From positions 1 through 10,859 of the forward strand of contig JAQTRB010000036.1 of NCBI GenBank assembly GCA_028712015.1: 10,859 nt of DNA. The letters run 5' to 3'. The notes under the pieces are model-generated. The model did not search any database. It was not told the DNA's origin and saw nothing but the letters and a program-made list of their open reading frames with translations. This document shows positions 5,493 through 10,859 of the stretch, piece after piece. The DNA is from Syntrophales bacterium. Its GTDB lineage: Bacteria > Desulfobacterota > Syntrophia > Syntrophales > UBA5619. How positions within the stretch are numbered: position 1 is the stretch's first letter; each line of letters begins with the position of its first letter. The translations under genes and the position numbers were made by a program.

Positions 5493-6836
5493 ATGAATCT
5501 TCATTCTTTGTTGATGAAACGAAATCATGAGAAGGGTCCCCTCCGGATCGGTTTGATCGGCGCGGGCAAGTTCGGCAGCATGTATCTCGCCCAGGCCGGG
5601 AGTACGGCGGGAATTCACGTGGCCGCGATCGCCGATCTCGTTCCGGCGAGAGCCGCCGAGGCCCTACGGCGAACCGGTTGGCGGGATGGACAGGGAACGG
5701 CGGTCTCCGTCGCGGACGCGCTGGCGAAGGGAACGACCTTCATCACCGACGACGCCCCCGCAATGATCGCATCCTCCGGAATGGACGTGATCATCGACGC
5801 TACGGGGAGTCCCTCCGCGGGCATTGCCCATGTGTTGTGCTGCTGCCGCCATGGAAAGAACATCGTGATGGTCAACGTCGAGGCGGACGCGCTGGCCGGC
5901 CCGCTGCTCGCTCGGCGCGCCCGGGAGGCCGGGATCGTCTACTCGCTGGCCTACGGTGATCAGCCGGCCCTGATCTGCGAGATGGTGGACTGGGCCCGCG
6001 CCTGCGGGTTCAAGGTGGTGGCCGCCGGCAAGGGGACGAAATACCTGCCGGTCTATCACCGATCGACGCCGGACACGGTTTGGAGCCATTACGGCTTTAC
6101 CGAAGAGCAACTGGCGACGGGGGATTTCAACGCCAAGATGTTCAACTCGTTTTTGGACGGCACCAAATCGGCGATCGAGATGGCCGCGGTGGCCAATGCG
6201 ACCGGCCTTCTTCCTCCCCGGGACGGCCTTCGCTTTCCCCCCTGCGGCGCCGACGATCTGCCGCGCGTATTGAAACCCCGCGCTGATGGAGGTCTTCTGG
6301 ACGAAGCGGGACAGGTCGAGGTCGTCTCCAGCCTGGAGCGGGATGGGCGGCCCGTGTATCGCGACCTGCGGTGGGGCGTCTTCGTCACGCTGACCTCCGA
6401 TAATCCTTACTCCATGCGCTGTTTTCGCGAATACGGCGTCGTGACCGACGGCAGCGGCCGTTATACGGCCCTGTACCGGCCGGCGCATCTGATCGGTCTC
6501 GAACTCGGGATCAGCGTGGCCTCGGCGGCGCTCCGCGGCGAGCCGACGGGATCGGCACGCGATTTCACGGGCGATGTCGCGGCAACGGCCAAAAAGGACC
6601 TCGTTCCGGGGGACCTCCTGGATGGTGAGGGCGGTTTTAGCGTCTACGGCACCCTGCTGCCGGCCCGGGAATCGGTCCTCGCCGGCGCCCTGCCCATCGG
6701 TTTGGCCCATGGGGTGCGGATCGTGCGGCCCGTCGCCGCCGGTCAAACGGTCCTGTGGGACGATGTTGCCTGCAACGCTGAGGATGAGACGGTGAAATTC
6801 CGCCGGGAGATGGAGGCTGCCTTCAAGGAGAAGTAA
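5493..6836 (+). CDS. COG4091-type oxidoreductase: homoserine dehydrogenase-like Rossmann domain with C-terminal SAF domain
   Basis: A 447-residue cytoplasmic protein. Residues 17-48 form a Rossmann entry with GAGKFG (23-28) and Asp48 at the end of the second strand, suggesting NAD(H). DATGSPSAG (102-110) fits the next nucleotide-binding loop. The middle, with VVAAGKGTKYLPVYHRSTPD (175-194) and MFNSFLDGTKSAIEMA (216-231), is characteristic of the family. Residues about 365-427 (KKDLVPGDLLDGEGGFSVYG, then LPIGLAHGVRI and GQTVLWDDV) form an SAF domain, a fold also found in sialic acid synthase antifreeze-like domains, FlgA and altronate dehydratase. To my knowledge the biochemical role is not settled; the homoserine dehydrogenase name rests on distant similarity. 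It follows the amidase by 2 bp and ends 61 bp before the convergent smc. It probably oxidises or reduces an intermediate released by the amidase. Confidence 0.85.
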   Translation: MNLHSLLMKRNHEKGPLRIGLIGAGKFGSMYLAQAGSTAGIHVAAIADLVPARAAEALRRTGWRDGQGTAVSVADALAKGTTFITDDAPAMIASSGMDVIIDATGSPSAGIAHVLCCCRHGKNIVMVNVEADALAGPLLARRAREAGIVYSLAYGDQPALICEMVDWARACGFKVVAAGKGTKYLPVYHRSTPDTVWSHYGFTEEQLATGDFNAKMFNSFLDGTKSAIEMAAVANATGLLPPRDGLRFPPCGADDLPRVLKPRADGGLLDEAGQVEVVSSLERDGRPVYRDLRWGVFVTLTSDNPYSMRCFREYGVVTDGSGRYTALYRPAHLIGLELGISVASAALRGEPTGSARDFTGDVAATAKKDLVPGDLLDGEGGFSVYGTLLPARESVLAGALPIGLAHGVRIVRPVAAGQTVLWDDVACNAEDETVKFRREMEAAFKEK

Positions 6837-6837
6837 C

Positions 6838-6875
6838 CTGCTTCGAACGAAGCGGTGCGCGGCGCAACGCGGCAG
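6838..6875. repeat. Dyads in the convergent gap before smc
   Basis: GCTTCG (6840-6845) with CGAAGC (6848-6853), TGCGC (6856-6860) with GCGCA (6862-6866), and enclosing CTGC/GCAG ends (6838-6841, 6872-6875) could form a branched structure on either strand. The gap is only 61 bp and both genes point into it. No U-run follows, so any terminator function would have to be Rho-dependent or through simple convergence. Confidence 0.3.
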
Positions 6876-6897
6876 ATGAGCCTTTTCCAGCGGCCGT

Positions 6898-9800
6898 TCA
6901 GTTCAGGCTGACGGAGACGAGAGTAGAGACCCCCTGCTTCTGGATTGTCACGCCGAAGAGGCGGTCCGCGATTTCCATGCTCCTCTTGTTGTGGGTGATC
7001 ATCAGGATCTGGGATTGGGCCGCGGTATCCTTGACGAGGCGGTTGAACAGAGCGATGTTCGAATCGTCGAGGGCCGCATCGACCTCGTCCAGCAGCACAA
7101 ACGGCACGGGACGGTGAAGCAGGATCGAGAAGATCAAGGCGATCGCCGACAGGGACTTTTCCCCGCCCGAGAGCAGCGTGACGCTCTGCGTCCGTTTTCC
7201 CGGAATCCGGATTTCGATGTCGACGCCCGTCTCGAGCAGGTCGTTCTCGTCGATCAGTTTGAGCTCCGCCCGGCCGCCGGGGAACAGGCGGGTGAAAACA
7301 TCCTGAAAGCATTGATTGACCCCCGCGAAGGTCTCGGCGAATCTCTGCCGCGATACGGTGTTGATCCGTGAAATCGTCTTTTGGAGCGTTTCCAGCGAGG
7401 CGCTCAGGTCGGCGATCTGGCCGGTGAGGAACTCGAAGCGGGTCTTGAGCTCCTCGTGTTCGGAAAGGGCGAGAAGATTGACTTCGCCGAAATTTTCGAC
7501 CGCCTGCCGGTCCTTTTCGAGTTTCATGGAAAGCTCCGCCATCGCCTCCTCCGCCAGCGGCTGAAATTCCGGGAGAAGCGTAAGCAAATCCACGCCGTAC
7601 TTTTCCTGGATGTTCCGCAGGAGATTTTCCGTCTGCAGTGCGATCTCCCGGGCGGCAACCTCCAGTTCCGTCCCTTCGCGGAGCTGTTCGTCGAGCGTTT
7701 TCTTGATCTCGCGGATCTCCGACTCCCGTGCCCGGAGAAGGACCTCTTTCTGCTGCTGGGCATCACGCATTCCGGCCAGGGACTGCTCGATCGTTTCACA
7801 TTCGGCGTAGAGGCCTTTGAGAGCCTCTTCCTCGGCGGCGATCTGAACGGTTAGCGCCTGCGTCTCCCGTTCACAGGCCTCCGCATCGGCCTTCCGGGCG
7901 GCAATCTCGCGGGTGTGGTCGCCCTGCGAGGCCTCCAGGCGGGCCAGCGTTCTCCGGTCGGCCTCCCACTTTTCCTCGTGGGAGGCCAGACGGACCTTGC
8001 GTTCGGTGAGGTCGCGCTCCCGTTCCTCCAAATCGGTCTGGAGAGCCTCCTCCCGCTGCCGGTCATCGGCCATGGCGGCGTTGAGAGCCGCCTCCCTGGC
8101 CTCAATGGATTTCATCTCCGCCTCGTGCCGCGCGATCTTCTCCCGGGCGTCGGCGGCCTCCGCGGCAAGATTTTCGCGGTTGAAATGGAGCGCCTTGAGC
8201 CGCTCCGCGATTTGGCGCGATTCGCCTTCGTACCGTTCGACGTCCTTCCTGAGGCCGTTGATCCGGAGTTCCGTGAGGTGGACCTGGGAACGGAGCCGGA
8301 GGAGTTCCTCGTCCCACTGGGCAATCCGGGAGGCGGCTTTTTTACGTTCTTCCTGCTCCTGCTGGAGTGCGGCCTGGAGCCGGGCCACCTCTTCGGTCAG
8401 CTCGGCGATTTCGCGCCGGTTGCGAAGCAGACTCCGGTCGGCGCCGTTTCCGCTTCCGCCCGTCAGAATGCCGCTCGGGCTGATGATATCCCCTTCCGGC
8501 GTGACGAAGGTGCCGCAGAAACCGTTCCGCCGCCACAGCGAGATGCCGCTGCCGAGGTTGGGGATCAGAAGGACGTCGCCCAAAAGTTCGTTGACGATCG
8601 CGCGGCAATCCTCCCGAACCGTGATCCGTTCGATCAACGGGACCGCCTCCTGGAGATGTTCGTGCTCCGCGAGGGATGCGCCGGATACGTGCGGCCGCAC
8701 CTCGAGGGGAACGAAGCTTCCCCGGCCGAGGGAGGCGCTTTTGAGGTAGTCGATCGCGCGGACGCCGTCCGTCTGATTCTTGACCACGACGTACTGGAGT
8801 TTGTCCCCGAGGACGGCCTCGACGGCCGTCTCGTACTCCCGAGGGACCTCAATATGGTCGGCAACGAGGCCGAGAAAGAGGTCGCGGGAGAGACCCCGCC
8901 CGCCGGCGTCCCGACCGCCGGTCATCAACGATTTGATCCCCTCATTGCACCAGGCGTAACTCTCCTCGAATTCCCGAAGCGAGGCCAGGCGCGACGCTTT
9001 CCGACCGCTCTCCTCGCGGAGTCCGGCGATCCTTTCCTCGGCCTCCTGCAGCTCCCCGCGGGCGCGTTCCAGCTCGTCGGCGATCTCCTCCCGCCTCCGC
9101 CCGAGTTCCGCAAGACCTTCCTCGTCGGCGGAAAGTCCGGCGCCGAGTTTGTCGAGGGTACGGGTGAGCTCTTCCGACCGCCTTCCGGTTTCCTCGATTT
9201 CCCGGATTTCCCGTGCCTCCCGTTTTCCGAAATCCTCGACCATCCTCGCCAGGCCGGCGACCATGTTCCGCAATTTGGCCTTTTCGGCGACGATGTCGAT
9301 GTACAGGACCTTCTTTTCCTCCAGCGCCTGTCGACAGGTCCGGTCCATCCGGCGGAGCTCTTCGAGGGTCTCCGACCGCTCCGCAACCTCCTTGCGGAGC
9401 GTATCGATCCGCTTCTCGCCTTCGACCGCGGCAACCCGGAGAGCGGCGATCTCGTCGTCGGTCTCTCCCTCGCGCCGTTTCAGGACCTCGCTCTCCGCAA
9501 GATCCTTTTCCCGTCTTGTCGCCAGATCGGCGATTTTCCGCCGGGAAAAGTCGATCCCCTGCTCTTTGATATTAATCGTGTTTTTCGTGCCGTAGCGCTG
9601 TTCCTGATGGCCGGAAATCCGGTTTTCGTTTTCCAGAACCTCCGCCTTCAGTTCCTCCAGCACGGCTTCGAGGCCCTGCAATCGCGTCCGGATCTCCGTC
9701 TCCCGGTTCCGAAGTTCATTTTTGGCCTCTTCCCGGGAGACCCGGCGAACGGACAGTTCGGAACAGGTCTGGAGGGCAACGGTCAACTCGCCCTCCTTGA

Positions 9801-10473
9801 GGGACTGCTTCAGAACCTTGTAATGCTCCGCCCTCTTCGCCTGGCGGGAAATCGAGTTGAGCTGGGTCTTCACCTCTCGAAGGATGTCGTTCAAGCGCAC
9901 CATATTTTCGCGGGTGGCCTCCATCTTTCGGACGGCGGATTCCTTCCGGCTTTTGTACTTGGAGATGCCGGCCGCCTCTTCGATGAACTGCCGCCGGTCT
10001 TCCGGCTTCGCCTCGACGAGGGAAGCGACGCTGCCCTGTTCGACGAGGGAATAGGTTCGAGCACCGATCCCGGTTCCCATAAAGAATTCGCGAACATCCA
10101 GCAGACGGCAGGGGATCTTGTTGATCGTGTATTCGCTCTCCCCGTCGCGGAAGAGGCGGCGGGTAATCATCAGCTCGCCGTACTCCGCGTAATCGCCGGG
10201 GAATTTCAGCTCGTCCGCCGTTAGAATCATGGAAACCTCGGCCATCCCGACGGGAGCGGCCTCCTCCGAACCGTTGAAGATCACGTCGTCCATCTTCTTC
10301 CCGCGGAGGGTCTTGACCCGCTGCTCGCCCATCACCCAGCGGATCGCATCGGCGATGTTGCTCTTGCCGCAGCCGTTCGGACCGACGATGCCGCTGATCC
10401 CGGGAGAGAAATCGACGACGACCTTCTCCCGAAAGGATTTGAATCCGGCGATTTCCAGCTTCTTAAGTCTCAT
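6898..10473 (-). CDS. smc: Chromosome partition protein Smc (condensin ATPase)
   Basis: A 1191-residue SMC protein, full length for bacteria, which dimerises and with ScpA/ScpB compacts and segregates the chromosome. Domains in order: N-terminal ATPase half with Walker A GPNGCGKS (31-38) and the FKSF element (11-14); a Glu/Lys/Arg-rich coiled coil at about 170-510; a hinge at about 530-675 (GLVADHIEV ... LGDKLQYVVV ... PSGILTGGSG); a returning coil at about 685-1000; and a C-terminal half with ABC signature LLSGGEKSLSA (1100-1110), Walker B FVLLDEVDAALDD (1125-1137, catalytic Glu1130) and switch His in MITHNK (1158-1163). All motifs are intact. The frame is open 40 codons further upstream, but that part crosses the promoter and has no homologous look, so MRLKKLEIAGFKSF is taken as the start. 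Its ribosome site is weak (GAAGAAG directly before the ATG). scpA and scpB are not in the window. Confidence 0.97.
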   Translation of the reverse strand: MRLKKLEIAGFKSFREKVVVDFSPGISGIVGPNGCGKSNIADAIRWVMGEQRVKTLRGKKMDDVIFNGSEEAAPVGMAEVSMILTADELKFPGDYAEYGELMITRRLFRDGESEYTINKIPCRLLDVREFFMGTGIGARTYSLVEQGSVASLVEAKPEDRRQFIEEAAGISKYKSRKESAVRKMEATRENMVRLNDILREVKTQLNSISRQAKRAEHYKVLKQSLKEGELTVALQTCSELSVRRVSREEAKNELRNRETEIRTRLQGLEAVLEELKAEVLENENRISGHQEQRYGTKNTINIKEQGIDFSRRKIADLATRREKDLAESEVLKRREGETDDEIAALRVAAVEGEKRIDTLRKEVAERSETLEELRRMDRTCRQALEEKKVLYIDIVAEKAKLRNMVAGLARMVEDFGKREAREIREIEETGRRSEELTRTLDKLGAGLSADEEGLAELGRRREEIADELERARGELQEAEERIAGLREESGRKASRLASLREFEESYAWCNEGIKSLMTGGRDAGGRGLSRDLFLGLVADHIEVPREYETAVEAVLGDKLQYVVVKNQTDGVRAIDYLKSASLGRGSFVPLEVRPHVSGASLAEHEHLQEAVPLIERITVREDCRAIVNELLGDVLLIPNLGSGISLWRRNGFCGTFVTPEGDIISPSGILTGGSGNGADRSLLRNRREIAELTEEVARLQAALQQEQEERKKAASRIAQWDEELLRLRSQVHLTELRINGLRKDVERYEGESRQIAERLKALHFNRENLAAEAADAREKIARHEAEMKSIEAREAALNAAMADDRQREEALQTDLEERERDLTERKVRLASHEEKWEADRRTLARLEASQGDHTREIAARKADAEACERETQALTVQIAAEEEALKGLYAECETIEQSLAGMRDAQQQKEVLLRARESEIREIKKTLDEQLREGTELEVAAREIALQTENLLRNIQEKYGVDLLTLLPEFQPLAEEAMAELSMKLEKDRQAVENFGEVNLLALSEHEELKTRFEFLTGQIADLSASLETLQKTISRINTVSRQRFAETFAGVNQCFQDVFTRLFPGGRAELKLIDENDLLETGVDIEIRIPGKRTQSVTLLSGGEKSLSAIALIFSILLHRPVPFVLLDEVDAALDDSNIALFNRLVKDTAAQSQILMITHNKRSMEIADRLFGVTIQKQGVSTLVSVSLN

Positions 10474-10480
10474 CTTCTTC

Positions 10481-10507
10481 AATATCCGTTTTAATATCCG
10501 TCGGATA
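10481..10507. repeat. Palindrome and repeated ATATCCG elements in the smc leader
   Basis: TATCCG-T-CGGATA (10495-10507) is a 13-bp palindrome, and AATATCCGT occurs twice (10481-10489 and 10493-10501, 12-bp period). It lies between the predicted transcription start (about 10516) and the smc start codon, so it could be an operator or part of a leader hairpin limiting translation. Function is inferred from position only. Confidence 0.4.
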
Positions 10508-10522
10508 ACCGTATTTCGGCGA

Positions 10523-10551
10523 ATTCTAACAGAAGAAAAGGTGCTTGTAAA
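10523..10551 (-). promoter_or_regulatory. Sigma70-type promoter of smc
   Basis: Reading leftward, TTTACA (10546-10551, 5 of 6) and TAGAAT (10523-10528, 5 of 6) are separated by the ideal 17 bp. This is the best promoter match in the window. It gives a leader of about 40 nt before the smc start at 10473, which also argues against the 40-codon upstream extension. Confidence 0.7.
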
Positions 10552-10859
10552 GTAAAAATACAATCCGCTGTGGGGAAGTGAAAAGGGAACCACAAGATGT
10601 TGTGGAGGGAGGGGGATTTTATCGTTCGATCATTGATAGAACTTGCTTTTACGCGGGTTGAAGATATGGAAATATATGCTGTATGTCAACGAAACTTTGA
10701 CACGAAATTTCAATCTTTTAAGAAAACGCCGTTCCGGGAAGATATTGGGGATACGACTGCTTCTGGTGCCGACCGCGGCGCCTTCCCGTCCTTTCATGAA
10801 AAGGTTTCCGTTCCCCATTGACGCAGGCAGGATGATTCGATATATAGAATCCGCAACAG
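10552..10859. other. Non-coding stretch upstream of smc
   Basis: About 300 bp at the right edge, A+T-richer than the genes, with no convincing coding region. The plus-strand frame at 10597-10821 (74 residues) and the minus-strand frame at 10630-10818 (62 residues) have no recognisable motif and no good ribosome site. It contains CCACAA/TTGTGG arms (10590-10595 and 10600-10605), a GC-rich hairpin (GGTGCCG 10765-10771 with CGGCGCC 10776-10782, one G-U in the plus-strand RNA) without a U-run, and a candidate rightward promoter at its end. Confidence 0.5.
10818..10846 (+). promoter_or_regulatory. Candidate rightward promoter at the window edge
   Basis: TTGACG (10818-10823, 5 of 6 for -35), a 17-bp spacer, and TATATA (10841-10846, 4 of 6 for -10). 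GATTC (10834-10838) and GAATC (10847-10851) flank the -10 as an inverted repeat, a typical position for a repressor site. The gene it would serve starts beyond the edge, divergent from smc. Confidence 0.4.

Noticed and set aside
5664..6746. A 360-codon minus-strand frame opposite the SAF-oxidoreductase
   Set aside because: The plus-strand frame has clear Rossmann and SAF motifs; the antisense frame has none.
6837..6897. A bidirectional intrinsic terminator between the SAF-oxidoreductase and smc
   Set aside because: Several dyads are present, but no U-run follows on either strand.
7915..10224. A 769-codon stop-free frame on the plus strand, antisense to smc
   Set aside because: It lies wholly inside the well-supported smc gene, has no recognisable domain, and long antisense frames are expected opposite GC-rich, Glu/Arg-rich coiled-coil genes.
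10474..10593. A 40-residue N-terminal extension of Smc
   Set aside because: It would include the near-consensus promoter and the palindrome; Smc proteins normally begin at the M-x-LKKLEI-x-GFKSF element.
10597..10821. A 74-residue plus-strand frame upstream of smc
   Set aside because: Poor ribosome site and no recognisable features; a candidate promoter overlaps its end.

Overview
The window looks like a GC-rich Gram-negative bacterial chromosome, probably a deltaproteobacterium (Desulfobacterota, perhaps a Syntrophus-like or related syntrophic or anaerobic lineage). This placement is inferred from the gene types, the high G+C with G/C-ending codons, and the general look of the SMC protein and the TRAP transporter. 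No marker in the window fixes the taxon. There are seven genes, one of them cut by the left edge. No rRNA, tRNA, CRISPR array or intact mobile element was seen.

Left part (1-1411, minus strand): the start of a TRAP transporter operon. It encodes a Tat-exported DctP-type substrate-binding protein followed by the small membrane subunit DctQ, which runs off the left edge; the large DctM subunit would be expected next, outside the window. A strong 14-bp hairpin sits between dctP and dctQ. Upstream of dctP lies about 550 bp of more A+T-rich non-coding DNA (1412-1962) with several dyads. A lone crotonase-family gene follows on the minus strand (1963-2790); it has its own good sigma70-type promoter and an altered active site.

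Middle part (3069-6836, plus strand): a divergent three-gene cluster encoding a D-2-hydroxyacid dehydrogenase, an amidase-signature hydrolase, and a COG4091 protein (homoserine-dehydrogenase-like Rossmann domain plus C-terminal SAF domain). The last two genes are 2 bp apart and almost certainly co-transcribed. The dehydrogenase is separated from them by 100 bp containing a long hairpin. With the nearby TRAP transporter, the simplest reading is a catabolic module that imports a small carboxylate or carboxylate amide, hydrolyses an amide bond and oxidises a hydroxyacid. The substrate is unknown, and this is the most interesting lead in the window.

Right part (6898-10859): smc, the condensin ATPase, on the minus strand and convergent with the catabolic cluster. 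Its promoter is close to consensus (TTTACA-17-TAGAAT), with a 13-bp palindrome in the leader. The last 300 bp hold no convincing gene, but end in a candidate rightward promoter whose gene would start beyond the edge.

I see no clear evidence for an entirely new system. The best candidates for novelty are the orphan amidase/SAF-oxidoreductase/hydroxyacid dehydrogenase pathway and the crotonase with non-canonical catalytic positions.
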